64,000 bases of DNA from Paraburkholderia haematera (GTDB lineage: Bacteria > Pseudomonadota > Gammaproteobacteria > Burkholderiales > Burkholderiaceae), in contig NZ_CAJNBK010000026.1 of assembly GCF_905220975.1 (NCBI RefSeq), positions 1 through 64,000 on the forward strand, given 5' to 3'. The position numbers and the translations under genes were made by a program. The notes beneath the pieces are model-generated. The model saw nothing but the letters and a program-made list of their open reading frames with translations, did not search any database and had not been told where the DNA came from. This document shows, piece by piece, positions 16,654 through 25,723 of the stretch. The number at the start of each line of letters is the position of its first letter. The stretch's first letter is position 1.

Positions 16654-18081
16654 ATGTCCACCCAACGTTTTTTTACTCTCCATGCGGCGTGCGCGACCGT
16701 GTCGTCGTTGCGCGCACCGTTGATCGCCGTAGCGGTTGCCGGCTTGCTCGCCGCGTGTGGCGGCAATGGCGTCACAGCGCCACCGAGCGCATCCGGCAGC
16801 GGTAGCGCCGGCGGCGGCGGTTCGACCAGTGGCAACACACCCACCGCCTCGACGTCGAGTACCAATGGCCTCGCCACCGCAGCCGCGCAGACCACCAGCG
16901 ATCTCGGCAACACGGTCGGCTCCCTGAGCATCCCGGGTCTCAGCCCGAAAGTCACGCAAGGTCTCGGCGACACAGTGTCGAGTACGAGCGGCACGCTGAA
17001 CTCGCTCGCCAACGCAGTGAGCGGCGGCCTCGGGCAAATCGGCACGACCTCCAATCCAGTCGGCACCACGGTGGCCGGACTCGGCTCAGTGGTCAGCTCG
17101 ACAAGCGGTGTCGTACAAGGTCTGAGCACCACGGTCGGCGGACTCGGCACCGGCAATCTCGCGCCGCTGTCGCCGCTCACCACGCCGCTTGCAACCGTGC
17201 TGTCCACGACCGCCGGCGCGCTGAATGCCGGTGGCGCGACGCTTGGCAATTCGCTGGCCTCCGTGCCGGTGCAACAGATCACCCAGCCGCTCAGCACCGC
17301 GATCACGCCGATCGTGCAGACGGTCGGACTCGTGACACAAACGGTCGGCACGCAAACCGGCCTGGGCGCCCCAGTGGGCGGCTTGCTCGCACAAGTCGGC
17401 GGCGCGTTGAGCTCGGCCGGCTCGCAAGTCGGCACCGCAACGAAGAATCCGGTCGGCGTCGATCTCGGCACGCTGGTCGGCTCGCTCGGCAACACGGTGA
17501 CAAACGCCGGCGGCCTCGTCAATCCGAACGGCCCGAATGGCGCGAATCCGATTCCCGGCTTGATTACGAGTCTGGTCGGCAGCACAAACGTGGCCGTCGT
17601 CAATGGACCGCCTGCCAACGGCAGCCCGTTCGGCCCGCTGCAAACCTCGCTCGCGAGTCTCGGGCTCGGCAACAACCCGCTCGGCTCGCTGTCGACGCTG
17701 CTCGGCGGCACCCCGCTGTCCGGCCTGACCTCGGCGCTGAGCGGCACGCCCTTGAGCGCGCTGACTTCGGGAACGGGTGGCTCGCCGCTGGGTTCGCTGA
17801 CTTCGGTGCTGGGCGGCACGCCCCTGAGTTCGCTGACCTCGGCGTTGGGCGGCACGGGTAGCGCATCGAATCCGCTGTCGACGCTGACCGGCGCACTCTC
17901 GGGCGTCACCAGCAGCGCATCGGGCAGCAGCGGCAGCAACCCGCTCGCCCCCGTGACGGCCCTCGTCGGCACGTTGACTGGCGCGCTCAGCTCGGCGGCC
18001 GGCTCGACGAGCGGCTCGACCAGTCCGGCAGGCGGCCTGACGACACTTCTCGGCGGCCTCGTGCCGGTGAGCCATAAGTAG
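16654..18081 (+). CDS. low-complexity Gly/Ser/Thr-rich lipoprotein, second paralogue
   Basis: 475-aa paralogue of the preceding gene. A signal peptide with lipobox (GLLAAC, Cys about residue 35) is followed by a Gly/Ser linker. A core shares the first protein's order of motifs: QGLGQIGTTSNPVGTTV, LAPLSPLTTPL, VPVQQITQPLSTAITPI, TQTVGTQTGLGAP. The C-terminus has looser repeats (GGTPLSGLTSALSGTPLSAL) and ends in GLVPVSHK. A strong GAGGAG site precedes the ATG. The two proteins are similar in the core but differ in repeat region, which suggests a duplicated pair with diverged tips. It lies 268 bp upstream of the transporter gene. Function unknown. Confidence 0.75.
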   Translation: MSTQRFFTLHAACATVSSLRAPLIAVAVAGLLAACGGNGVTAPPSASGSGSAGGGGSTSGNTPTASTSSTNGLATAAAQTTSDLGNTVGSLSIPGLSPKVTQGLGDTVSSTSGTLNSLANAVSGGLGQIGTTSNPVGTTVAGLGSVVSSTSGVVQGLSTTVGGLGTGNLAPLSPLTTPLATVLSTTAGALNAGGATLGNSLASVPVQQITQPLSTAITPIVQTVGLVTQTVGTQTGLGAPVGGLLAQVGGALSSAGSQVGTATKNPVGVDLGTLVGSLGNTVTNAGGLVNPNGPNGANPIPGLITSLVGSTNVAVVNGPPANGSPFGPLQTSLASLGLGNNPLGSLSTLLGGTPLSGLTSALSGTPLSALTSGTGGSPLGSLTSVLGGTPLSSLTSALGGTGSASNPLSTLTGALSGVTSSASGSSGSNPLAPVTALVGTLTGALSSAAGSTSGSTSPAGGLTTLLGGLVPVSHK

Positions 18082-18115
18082 TCCGCATAAGTCTCTGATC
18101 GATGCCGCACGCATG

Positions 18116-18167
18116 GGACGTCCCCACGGACGTCCCCACGCACGTCCCGTTAGACAGTTTAGACAGT
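18116..18167 (+). repeat. short direct repeats upstream of the transporter gene
   Basis: GGACGTCCCCAC occurs at 18116 and 18128, with a third degenerate unit to about 18149 (12-bp period). TAGACAGT follows at 18151 and 18160 (9-bp period). Such phased direct repeats upstream of a gene can be regulator sites; nothing more specific can be said. Confidence 0.6.
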
Positions 18168-18187
18168 GCGCATAGCAGTCCGCCTTA

Positions 18188-18239
18188 TCACGTGCTCCGC
18201 GCTTTTGCAGACGATGCTCAAGCCCGAGGGAGCACGTGA
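18188..18239. promoter_or_regulatory. 11-bp inverted repeat containing CACGTG
   Basis: TCACGTGCTCC (18188-18198) and GGAGCACGTGA (18229-18239) form perfect arms separated by 30 bases, each with the palindrome CACGTG. It lies about 110 bp upstream of the ShlB-type gene. It could be paired operator sites or an RNA stem; there is no T run to suggest a terminator. Confidence 0.5.
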
Positions 18240-18349
18240 CGTAATACATGCAAGCATGGCAGTATGCGTCGAGCCACACATAAGCGATCGCGACCAGCCC
18301 GGCCAGGCGGCGCGTCCGCAATACAAGAACGGCATACGAGGAAAATCCG

Positions 18350-20059
18350 ATGAAACTCGGGTACGGCAGTAAATGGACCCTCCTGCTCGCTGCGATAGCG
18401 GCAAGCGCGATGCAGGTAGAAGCACAAGCACAGTCACGCCCTGGCGGTTCGATTGCCGGCGGCAACCCGCTCGATTCGCTACCGCAGATCAAGGCGCCTG
18501 ACAAGGGCCCGAACGTAACCGTGCAGGTTGCACCGCAAGCCCCCCAACTTCAGGAACTGCTCGCCCGCCATCTGACGCCTTCGAGGATTCAGGTCGAGGG
18601 CGTGAAGTCCATTCCGTTCGATGAAGTCGCGCAGCGCTTCACGCCGCTCGTCGGCAAGGACACCACCATCGGCGATCTGATTCAGGTTGCCAACGGCGTC
18701 ACCAGGCTGTATCAGGATCGCGGCTATGCGCTCTCCTTCGCGTTCATTCCCGCGCAGACGTTCGAGGGCGGCGTGGTACGCGTGACCGTTGTGGAAGGTT
18801 ATGTATCCACGGTCAAGGTGACGGGCAAGGCCGGCGCGATCGAAGACAAGATCCGCGCGATCGCCGACCACATTGTCGCCGACCGGCCGCTCAAGCGCGC
18901 CACCTTTGAGCGTTACATCAATGTGCTGGGCCTGCTTCCCGGCGTGAAGGTCGCGGCCAACGTGGCGCCGCCGCAAAATACCGACGGTGCCACGACGCTC
19001 GAACTGAAAGTAGACCGCAAACCGGTCGACTTCAGCACCGGCATCGACTTCAATCACCCCGGCGTGCAAGGCCTGCTGACCGCCACCGAAAACGGCCTGA
19101 CTGCCCTCGGCGAACAGTTGAGCGTGTCCGCCTTGCTGCCGAAGGGGCGTGACAACGTCACCTATCTCGCGGCGCACGCTGCGGCGCCGATCGGCAGCAA
19201 TGGACTGATCGCCAAGATCGACGCGTCGCACTATCGCGGCAATCCGGTCGACAATCCCGGCCTGCCCTCTTATATCGAGCGCACGGTCATCAACGACAAG
19301 GTCGGCGGCTCGCTGGCCTATCCGATCCTGTTGAGCAACACACAAAGCGTGATCGGCACGGCCTCCGTCTATGCGTCGCACGACGAGGACCGCTATAACA
19401 ACCACGACACCGGCGCGCAGATCGGCTTGCGCTCGCAGATCCGGGTGATGCAATTGCAGGCCGACTACGCCAGCGTGCAGACCGGCCAGGTGCGCCGCGC
19501 GAGTATCACATTGGCGAAGGCATTCGATATTCTCGGCGCATCGAAATCCGGCGACTCGAACGTTCCCGGCACGACCGTCACGAATCCGGCGTCGATCAAC
19601 TTCGTGCGGAGCGGTGCAAGCTTTTCGCAAACCAACGAGTGGCCGCTGAAGATCGGCACCTCGGTTTCGTTGACCGGCCAATACAGCGCCGTCTCGCTGC
19701 CGACATCGGAACAGATTTCGTTTGGCGCGCAACGCTTTGCGCAGGGTTATGAACCGGGAGAGGCGTCGGGCGATTCAGGCTGGGGCGCCATGTTCGAAGT
19801 CAATCGGGCGTTCACGCCGGGATTCACGTATCTGCGCACCCTCACACCCTATGTCTCGTTCGACATGGCCCGCGTCTATCTGCATGCAGGGACGCCGTCG
19901 CCGTCGAAACTGTCGTCGATTGCATTCGGCTTCCGGATCTCGGACGCGAAGTATTACAGCCTGGATTTGTCGGTGGCCAAGCCGATTGGCGACGCACCGG
20001 TGGAGAGCGCGTCGCGCAGCCCGCGTATCAACGCGACGTTCTCGTATCAGCTGAACTGA
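18350..20059 (+). CDS. ShlB/FhaC/HecB-type outer-membrane transporter (TpsB)
   Basis: 569-aa two-partner secretion transporter. It has a signal peptide (to about residue 27), a Pro-rich linker, a first POTRA domain (about 75-155; LTPSRIQVEGVKSIPFDEV to VRVTVVEGYV), a second POTRA (about 156-230) and a C-terminal 16-strand-type barrel ending INATFSYQLN with terminal aromatic strands. The region FAQGYEPGEASGDSGW near residue 466 corresponds to the conserved VRGY-type L6 motif of Omp85/TpsB proteins. A GAGGA site precedes the ATG. No large TpsA protein with a haemagglutination domain is nearby; the only candidate cargo is the pair of upstream lipoproteins. Confidence 0.85.
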   Translation: MKLGYGSKWTLLLAAIAASAMQVEAQAQSRPGGSIAGGNPLDSLPQIKAPDKGPNVTVQVAPQAPQLQELLARHLTPSRIQVEGVKSIPFDEVAQRFTPLVGKDTTIGDLIQVANGVTRLYQDRGYALSFAFIPAQTFEGGVVRVTVVEGYVSTVKVTGKAGAIEDKIRAIADHIVADRPLKRATFERYINVLGLLPGVKVAANVAPPQNTDGATTLELKVDRKPVDFSTGIDFNHPGVQGLLTATENGLTALGEQLSVSALLPKGRDNVTYLAAHAAAPIGSNGLIAKIDASHYRGNPVDNPGLPSYIERTVINDKVGGSLAYPILLSNTQSVIGTASVYASHDEDRYNNHDTGAQIGLRSQIRVMQLQADYASVQTGQVRRASITLAKAFDILGASKSGDSNVPGTTVTNPASINFVRSGASFSQTNEWPLKIGTSVSLTGQYSAVSLPTSEQISFGAQRFAQGYEPGEASGDSGWGAMFEVNRAFTPGFTYLRTLTPYVSFDMARVYLHAGTPSPSKLSSIAFGFRISDAKYYSLDLSVAKPIGDAPVESASRSPRINATFSYQLN

Positions 20060-20303
20060 CGTTCGAAAGCGCCGCGTCCTGATTAGAGGTTCCACTATCA
20101 AACGGCGCGCGCACTTTCACGTATTCTGCGCTGACGATGTGCGACCCGCGGCATTCAAGCCGCGAGCCGCAGACCGTTGTAGCCGAAGTCGAACCTGAGG
20201 GGCACGACCAGGGCGTCACGGCAGCCGGCAGTTGAAAACGGCCCGGGATGCCAATAACGCCGCGCGACCATGATCGCGCCGTCTTTAATCAAGGAGGAAG
20301 ACA

Positions 20304-20789
20304 ATGATGCAATTCACTCAACGCGCGCGCGCAATCGCGATTCGCACAGCCAAACATGCCGCCCTCGCCGGCGTACTGATCGCCAGCGCGGTCACTGCCA
20401 TGGCGCAGACCGATTCCCCGATCGGCACATGGCAAACCATCGACGATCACACCGGCCAGCCCAAAGCGCTCGTGCAAATTGCGCAGGATAGCAACGGCTC
20501 GTTGAGCGGCAAGGTGATCAAGGGGCTCAATGCGAACGATAAACCGGATCGCCGCTGCACAGAATGTACGGATGCACGCAAGGATCAGTTGATCCTCGGC
20601 ATGACGATCGTCAACGATATGCAAAAGGACGGCGACGGCTGGGATCACGGGCAGATTCTCGACCCGGAAAACGGCAAGGTCTACAAGTGCAAGATGCACC
20701 TGGAAGACGGTGGGAACAAGCTGGTGGTGCGCGGCTACATTGGCGTGTCGCTGCTGGGCCGCTCGCAAACCTGGATTCGCCAACAATAG
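20304..20789 (+). CDS. DUF2147 family exported protein
   Basis: 161-aa protein with a signal peptide (ALAGVLIASAVTAMAQ) and the DUF2147 fold: SPIGTWQTIDDHTGQPKALVQI, CTECTDARKDQLILGMTIV, DHGQILDPENGKVYKCKM and VRGYIGVSLLGRSQTWIR. Members are small periplasmic lipocalin-like proteins of unknown role. A strong AAGGAGGA site precedes the ATG; the second in-frame ATG at 20307 is also possible. It is 244 bp after the transporter and ends at strong terminators. The gap before it (20060-20303) contains only a small GC stem around 20148-20163. Confidence 0.9.
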   Translation: MMQFTQRARAIAIRTAKHAALAGVLIASAVTAMAQTDSPIGTWQTIDDHTGQPKALVQIAQDSNGSLSGKVIKGLNANDKPDRRCTECTDARKDQLILGMTIVNDMQKDGDGWDHGQILDPENGKVYKCKMHLEDGGNKLVVRGYIGVSLLGRSQTWIRQQ

Positions 20790-20831
20790 CGGACGAGCCG
20801 TTCAGGCAGCAATGCCTGAGACACGAAGGTG

Positions 20832-20870
20832 GGTTCCATCAGGGGCCATTACCGCAGCCCTGATGGAACC
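20832..20870 (+). terminator. 13-bp stem hairpin after DUF2147 gene
   Basis: GGTTCCATCAGGG (20832-20844) pairs perfectly with CCCTGATGGAACC (20858-20870) around a 13-base loop. It lies directly before the intrinsic terminator and probably acts with it or protects the 3' end. Confidence 0.65.
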
Positions 20871-20872
20871 GG

Positions 20873-20912
20873 AAAAAACGGCCGACGATCGCCATCGTCT
20901 GGCCGTTTTTTT
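20873..20912. terminator. bidirectional intrinsic terminator
   Basis: AAAAAACGGCC (20873-20883) pairs with GGCCGTTTTTT (20901-20911), and the inner GACGAT/ATCGTC continues the stem. A runs and T runs on either side make it work for the plus-strand DUF2147 gene and for the convergent minus-strand DUF4096 gene. Confidence 0.9.
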
Positions 20913-20937
20913 GTTTGAGTCTGGCTGGTTGGGGTTG

Positions 20938-21387
20938 TCATGCAGCGTGCTTGAAGGGCGACGAATACGCGAACGGCGACGACGGTAACGGCTTGACCGA
21001 TGCCGGGCTGTACACCGCGGGTGCCGTGGCCGGAGCCTTATCTGCGTCAACGCTCTTCTGTTCCGCGCTCACATGCGTACGCATGCGTGCTTCCATCAGG
21101 TTGCAGAGCTCTTCGCTCGCAGCGCCGAACAATTGCTCCATGACGCGCTTGAGCACGCCGGATTCATACCATGCCTTGAAACGGCGATGGCAAGTTTGAT
21201 ACGACGGATATTTGCGCGGCATAGCGGACCAGGTCGCGCCGCTGTACATCACCCACAGCACGCCGTTGAGCACGGAGCGCGTGTTGGCAAGCGGCCGGCC
21301 ACGCAGTTCGGAACGCGGACGCAGTTCGGGAAGCAACGGTGCAATACGTTGCCATTCTTCATCATTGATATCACGGTACGGATTCAT
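20938..21387 (-). CDS. stand-alone DUF4096 (IS5-type transposase N-terminal) protein
   Basis: 149-aa protein whose first 90 residues are the helix-turn-helix-like DUF4096 domain of IS5-family transposases (DINDEEWQRIAPLLPE, GRPLANTRSVLNGVLWVMYSGATWSAMP, SYQTCHRRFKAWYESGVL). The DDE catalytic part is absent and replaced by an unrelated Ala/Pro/Ser-rich tail ending SPFKHAA. No inverted repeats or second transposase ORF adjoin it. An AAGGAG site precedes the ATG. It is either a transposase remnant or, more likely given the intact frame, strong ribosome site and terminator, a domesticated DNA-binding protein. Confidence 0.75.
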   Translation of the reverse strand: MNPYRDINDEEWQRIAPLLPELRPRSELRGRPLANTRSVLNGVLWVMYSGATWSAMPRKYPSYQTCHRRFKAWYESGVLKRVMEQLFGAASEELCNLMEARMRTHVSAEQKSVDADKAPATAPAVYSPASVKPLPSSPFAYSSPFKHAA

Positions 21388-21549
21388 GGTTTCTCCTTTG
21401 TCAGAACCATGACAAAGAAGATATCCAGTCGTCCGCCGACGGAATATAAGATCAATCCGAATCTTGAAAATGCGCCTCCGGACTCAGCCTCTTCGGCGAG
21501 CGGACCGTGATCTATCGCAAAAGCAACCGCGCCAGCGTCACGCGGCTGC

Positions 21550-22647
21550 TCAGGTTAGCGACGTATCGACGATCCGGCGCGGCGCGTCGAGATATTCTTT
21601 CGATTGCATTTCGACGATGCGCGACACCGTCCGCGTGAATTCGTTGGCCATCGGACCGTCGAGATATAGCTGATCGGGCGGCACCGCTGCCGACATCAGC
21701 AGCTTGACCTTGTGGTCGTAGAACACGTCGATCAGCCAGGTGAAGCGGCGCGCCTCCGAGGCCATGCGCACCGACATCTGCGGCACGCCGGACAGGATCA
21801 CCGCGTGAAAGCGGCTCGCCAGTTCCAGGTAATCGTTCTGCGAGCGCGGACCGCCGCAGAGCGTCGCGAAATCGAACCACACGACGCCGTCAGCGCGCCG
21901 CAGCGCCTTCAGTTCCCGCTTTTCGATGCGCAGAATAGGGCTCTCATCGGGAACCGCTGCAAGGCGCGAAAACGCGTCGCGCAACGCTTTGTCCGAAGCC
22001 GCGCCGAGCGGCGTGTGATACACCTCGACCTGGGCCAGCGTGCGCTTGCGGTAGTCGATACCCGCGTCGACGTTGATCACGTCGAGCTTCGACTTGATCA
22101 GTTCGATGGCCGGCAGCATGCGGTCGCGATGCAGGCCGTCCGGATACAAGGTGTCCGGATCGTAGTTGGACGTCATCACGAATTGAACGCCATTCTCGAA
22201 CAGCTTGTCGAGCAGACGGTAGAGAATCATCGCGTCGGCAATATCCGAGACGTGGAATTCGTCGAAACAGATCAGGCGGTAGCGCTTGGCGATACGACGC
22301 GCGAGTTCGTCGAGCGGATCGGCCGTGCCCTTCAGGTCTTCCAGCTCGCGATGGACCTCACGCATGAACTCGTGGAAATGCAGCCGCGTTTTGCGCTGCA
22401 CCGGCACGATCATGTAGAAGCTGTCCATCAGGAAACTCTTGCCCCGCCCTACGCCGCCCCACATGTACACGCCGCGTGGCAGATCCGGGTGGATGATCAG
22501 CTTCTTGAACGCGTTCGAGCGGCGCGACTTGTACTCGACCCACTCGTCATAACACCGCTGCAGACGGTCGACCGCCGCGCGTTGCGCCGGGTCCGATTGA
22601 TAGCCCCGCGTCTGCAGTTCTTTTTCGTAGTATTCGGTGACGTTCAT
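21550..22647 (-). CDS. zapE: cell division AFG1-like ATPase ZapE
   Basis: 365-aa AFG1/ZapE AAA-like ATPase. Motifs: Walker A GGVGRGKSFLMDSF (about 64-77), the FHEFMREVH segment, Walker B LICFDEFHVSDIADAM and the sensor region FVMTSNYDPDTLYPDGL. The C-terminal AFG1 core includes WFDFATLCGGPRSQNDYLELA and LIDVFYDHKVKLLMSA. Length matches the bacterial family. In E. coli ZapE associates with the Z ring and affects its stability. It lies just below the lpdA terminator, so it needs its own promoter or readthrough. Confidence 0.95.
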   Translation of the reverse strand: MNVTEYYEKELQTRGYQSDPAQRAAVDRLQRCYDEWVEYKSRRSNAFKKLIIHPDLPRGVYMWGGVGRGKSFLMDSFYMIVPVQRKTRLHFHEFMREVHRELEDLKGTADPLDELARRIAKRYRLICFDEFHVSDIADAMILYRLLDKLFENGVQFVMTSNYDPDTLYPDGLHRDRMLPAIELIKSKLDVINVDAGIDYRKRTLAQVEVYHTPLGAASDKALRDAFSRLAAVPDESPILRIEKRELKALRRADGVVWFDFATLCGGPRSQNDYLELASRFHAVILSGVPQMSVRMASEARRFTWLIDVFYDHKVKLLMSAAVPPDQLYLDGPMANEFTRTVSRIVEMQSKEYLDAPRRIVDTSLT

Positions 22648-22664
22648 TGTGTTGCTGCAAAAAG

Positions 22665-22696
22665 AAAGGCGGGAGGGAGTGAACCCGCCCGCCTTT
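22665..22696 (-). terminator. intrinsic terminator after lpdA
   Basis: AAAGGCGGG (22665-22673) pairs with CCCGCCTTT (22688-22696). In the minus direction it is followed by CTTTTTGC. It ends the sucA-odhB-lpdA transcript 40 bp past the lpdA stop and 18 bp before the zapE ATG. Confidence 0.8.
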
Positions 22697-22735
22697 GTGG
22701 TGATGCCAGAATTGCGTTCCGTCAGGCGTGCGTGA

Positions 22736-24166
22736 TTACATGTTCAACGCGCGCTTGTCCACGGCGAGCGCCGCTTCGCGCATCACTTCCGACAGCGACG
22801 GGTGCGGATGGCAAATGCGGCCGATGTCTTCCGAAGCCGCCTTGAATTCCATCGCCACCACGGCTTCCGCGATCAGGTCCGATGCGTTTGCCGAGATGAT
22901 ATGCACGCCGAGCAGTTCGTCGGTCTTCGCGTCGGCGATCATCTTGACGAAACCATCCGCCTTGTTGATGCCCAGCGCGCGACCGTTCGCCATGAACGGG
23001 AACTGGCCCGTCTTGACTTCGCGGCCTTCAGCCTTCAGTTGCTGCTCCGTCTTGCCGACCCACGCGATTTCCGGTTCGGTGTAGATCACCCACGGAACGC
23101 AGTTGTAGTCGATATGCGGCTTCTGACCGTCGATGATTTCGGCCACCATGACGCCTTCGTCTTCAGCCTTGTGTGCGAGCATCGGGCCACGCACCACGTC
23201 GCCGATTGCATACACGTTCGGCACAGCCGTTGCGCAGTGGTCGTCGACGTCGATGAAGCCACGCTCGTTGGCCTTCAGGCCGATGGCTTCGAGACCGAGG
23301 TTGTCGGTGTTCGGCACGCGGCCGATCGACACGATCAGGCGGTCAGCTTCGAGCTTTTGCGCGTTGCCGTCCTTGTCCGTGTAGTTCAGCGTGACGCTCT
23401 TGTCCGTCGTCGTCACTTCGCCGACCTTCACACCCACGTGGATGTCGAGGCCCTGCTTCTTGAACTGCTTGGCGGCTTCCTTCGCGAGCGCCTGGTCAGC
23501 GGCACCGAGGAATTCCGGCAGCGCTTCGAGCACCGTGACTTCGGCACCCAGACGACGCCACACCGAACCGAGTTCCAGACCGATCACGCCGGCGCCGATC
23601 ACGGCCAGCTTCTTCGGCACGGAGTCGAAGCTCAATGCGCCTTCGTTGTCGGCGACGATCTTGTTGTCGACCGGAATGCCCGGCAGGTGACGCGCCTTCG
23701 AGCCCGTAGCGATGATCACGTTCTTTGCTGTGACCACTTCAGTTTCGCCTTCGCCGCTCACTTCGATCTGCACGCCGGCGTCCGTCTTGCCGGTGAACTT
23801 GCCATGGCCTTTGAGCCACGTGATCTTGTTCTTGCGGAACAGGAATTCGATGCCCTTCGTCATCTTCTCGACGATGCCTTCCTTGCGGGCCAGCATCTTC
23901 GTGATGTCGAGCTTCACGTCCGACACGTTGATACCGTGGTCAGCGAGATGATGTTGCGCGTTTTCAAATTCTTCCGACGACGCGAGCAGCGCCTTCGACG
24001 GAATGCAACCCACGTTCAGACACGTGCCGCCGAGCTTCAGCGTGCCGGCCGGGTTCTTCCATTTTTCGATACATGCGACGGTCTTGCCGAGCTGCGCTGC
24101 GCGGATAGCGGCGATGTAGCCGCCAGGGCCGGCGCCGATCACGACGACGTCAAATTCTTTGGACAT
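22736..24166 (-). CDS. lpdA: dihydrolipoyl dehydrogenase (E3)
   Basis: 476-aa FAD-dependent E3 of the 2-oxoglutarate dehydrogenase complex; it re-oxidises dihydrolipoamide with NAD+. Motifs: GAGPGGY FAD-binding loop near residue 10, the redox-active disulphide [13 protein letters not shown], the NAD-binding [13 protein letters not shown], the second FAD motif [21 protein letters not shown], and the C-terminal [13 protein letters not shown] with the catalytic His/Glu. The start is ATG 24166 ([11 protein letters not shown]); the earlier in-frame start only adds an unlikely basic leader. It is the third gene of the operon. Confidence 0.96.
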   Translation of the reverse strand: MSKEFDVVVIGAGPGGYIAAIRAAQLGKTVACIEKWKNPAGTLKLGGTCLNVGCIPSKALLASSEEFENAQHHLADHGINVSDVKLDITKMLARKEGIVEKMTKGIEFLFRKNKITWLKGHGKFTGKTDAGVQIEVSGEGETEVVTAKNVIIATGSKARHLPGIPVDNKIVADNEGALSFDSVPKKLAVIGAGVIGLELGSVWRRLGAEVTVLEALPEFLGAADQALAKEAAKQFKKQGLDIHVGVKVGEVTTTDKSVTLNYTDKDGNAQKLEADRLIVSIGRVPNTDNLGLEAIGLKANERGFIDVDDHCATAVPNVYAIGDVVRGPMLAHKAEDEGVMVAEIIDGQKPHIDYNCVPWVIYTEPEIAWVGKTEQQLKAEGREVKTGQFPFMANGRALGINKADGFVKMIADAKTDELLGVHIISANASDLIAEAVVAMEFKAASEDIGRICHPHPSLSEVMREAALAVDKRALNM

Positions 24167-24260
24167 GACAATCCTTTTGATGGCGAAACGGCGCGCGGCC
24201 ACGCTTCGTTGCGCGCGTCGTTCCAGTACTGCGGAATGCTAAAGACATGCTGCTGATATG

Positions 24261-24290
24261 GCGTCGACTTGCGCGATAGCAAGCCGACGC
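24261..24290 (-). promoter_or_regulatory. intercistronic hairpin odhB-lpdA
   Basis: GCGTCGACTTGC (24261-24272) pairs with GCAAGCCGACGC (24279-24290) with one mismatch and a 6-base loop. There is no adjoining T run on the minus strand, so it is more likely an RNA-processing or stabilising element than a terminator. Confidence 0.5.
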
Positions 24291-24305
24291 CGGCAGAACC
24301 GCCGA

Positions 24306-25580
24306 TTACAGGTCGAGCAGCAGGCGCGCCGGGTCTTCCAGCGCATCCTTCATTGCGACCAGCGACAGCACCGCTTCGCGACCGTCGATGATCCGGTGGT
24401 CGTACGAGAGCGCCAGATAGTTCATCGGACGGATCACGATCTGGCCGTTTTCGACCACAGCGCGTTCCTTCGTGGCGTGCACGCCCAGAATGGCGGACTG
24501 CGGCGGGTTGATAATCGGCGTCGACAGCATCGAACCGAACACACCACCGTTCGAGATCGAGAACGTACCACCCGTCATTTCTTCGATCGACAGCTTGCCG
24601 TCCTTCGCCTTCTGGCCGAATTCAGCAATCTTCTTTTCGATTTCAGCGAGGCTCAGCTGATCTGCGTTGCGCAGGATCGGCACCACCAGGCCACGCGGCG
24701 AACCGACCGCGATACCGATGTCGAAGTAGCCGTGATAGACGATGTCGTTACCGTCGATCGACGCATTCACGAGCGGGAATTTCTTCAGCGCGTGAACAGC
24801 CGCCTTCACGAAGAACGACATGAAGCCCAGCTTCACGCCATGTTCCTTTTCGAACTTGTCTTTGTACTTGTTGCGCAGGTCCATCACCGGCGCCATGTTC
24901 ACTTCGTTGAACGTGGTGAGGATGGCGTTGGTTTGTTGCGACTCGAGCAGACGCTCGGCGATACGCGCACGCAGACGCGACATCGGCACGCGCTGTTCCG
25001 GACGGTCCTTCAGCCATTGCTCGGCCGAGGCCGGTGCCTTGACGTCCGGCAGCGACGGCTTCGCAGCCTTCGGTGCGGCAGCCGGAGCCGGTGCAGCCTT
25101 GGCGGCCGGTGCGGCTTGACCCGCGCTCAGCACGTCACCCTTGGTGATGCGGCCGTCGCGGCCCGTGCCGGCGACGTCGCCTGCGGCGAGGCCCGCCTCG
25201 GCCATCAGCTTGCCGGCAGCCGGCGAAGCAGCGGTGTTCGCACCCGTTGCGGATGCAGCCTGAGCGGCCGGTGCCGCTGCCGATGCGGCAACCGGAGCCG
25301 GCTTCACTTCGGCTTCGACAGCAGCGGCGCCTGCCTTGCCTTCGGTGTCGATCTTGGCGATCACCTGATCCGCGACGACGATATCGCCGTCGTTCGAGAT
25401 CACTTGTGCGAGCACGCCGGCGGAGGGTGCCGGCACTTCGAGCACGACCTTGTCGGTCTCGATTTCGATGAGAATTTCGTCTTGTGCAACAGCCTCGCCG
25501 GGCTTCTTCTTCCACTGCAGCATGGTGGCTTCCGAGACCGACTCGGACAGCTGGGGAACCTTGACTTCAACAATAGCCAT
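24306..25580 (-). CDS. odhB: dihydrolipoyllysine-residue succinyltransferase (E2)
   Basis: 424-aa E2 of the 2-oxoglutarate dehydrogenase complex. It has a lipoyl domain (1-80) with the lipoylated Lys44 in ETDKVVLEV, an Ala/Pro-rich linker, a peripheral subunit-binding domain (about 120-155; [28 protein letters not shown]), a second Ala/Pro linker and the acyltransferase domain. Its catalytic motif [13 protein letters not shown] lies near the end. Single lipoyl domain and length fit the succinyl-specific E2. It lies between sucA and lpdA. Confidence 0.96.
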   Translation of the reverse strand: MAIVEVKVPQLSESVSEATMLQWKKKPGEAVAQDEILIEIETDKVVLEVPAPSAGVLAQVISNDGDIVVADQVIAKIDTEGKAGAAAVEAEVKPAPVAASAAAPAAQAASATGANTAASPAAGKLMAEAGLAAGDVAGTGRDGRITKGDVLSAGQAAPAAKAAPAPAAAPKAAKPSLPDVKAPASAEQWLKDRPEQRVPMSRLRARIAERLLESQQTNAILTTFNEVNMAPVMDLRNKYKDKFEKEHGVKLGFMSFFVKAAVHALKKFPLVNASIDGNDIVYHGYFDIGIAVGSPRGLVVPILRNADQLSLAEIEKKIAEFGQKAKDGKLSIEEMTGGTFSISNGGVFGSMLSTPIINPPQSAILGVHATKERAVVENGQIVIRPMNYLALSYDHRIIDGREAVLSLVAMKDALEDPARLLLDL

Positions 25581-25683
25581 TATGAGTATCCTGAATACGT
25601 ATCGGGTGACGGCGCGCGATCCATGAACCCGCGACGACCGCCTGCGAACCTCGAATGCCGTGACTGATCATTCAGACACGGCA

Positions 25684-25708
25684 CGGGAAAGCGCCCTGCG
25701 CTTTCCCG
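25684..25708 (-). promoter_or_regulatory. intercistronic hairpin sucA-odhB
   Basis: CGGGAAAGCG (25684-25693) and CGCTTTCCCG (25699-25708) form a perfect 10-bp stem with a 5-base loop, 16 bp beyond the sucA stop. No T run follows, so a role in mRNA stability or partial attenuation inside the operon is more likely than full termination. Confidence 0.6.
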
Positions 25709-25723
25709 GTTCGGTTCTAGTGT

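Noticed and set aside
15448-18143. Long minus-strand ORFs (529 and 625 codons) opposite the lipoprotein genes
   Set aside because: They are antisense readings of Gly/Ser/Thr-rich, high-GC coding sequence. They have no ribosome site or family features and contain low-complexity Pro/Val or Arg stretches.
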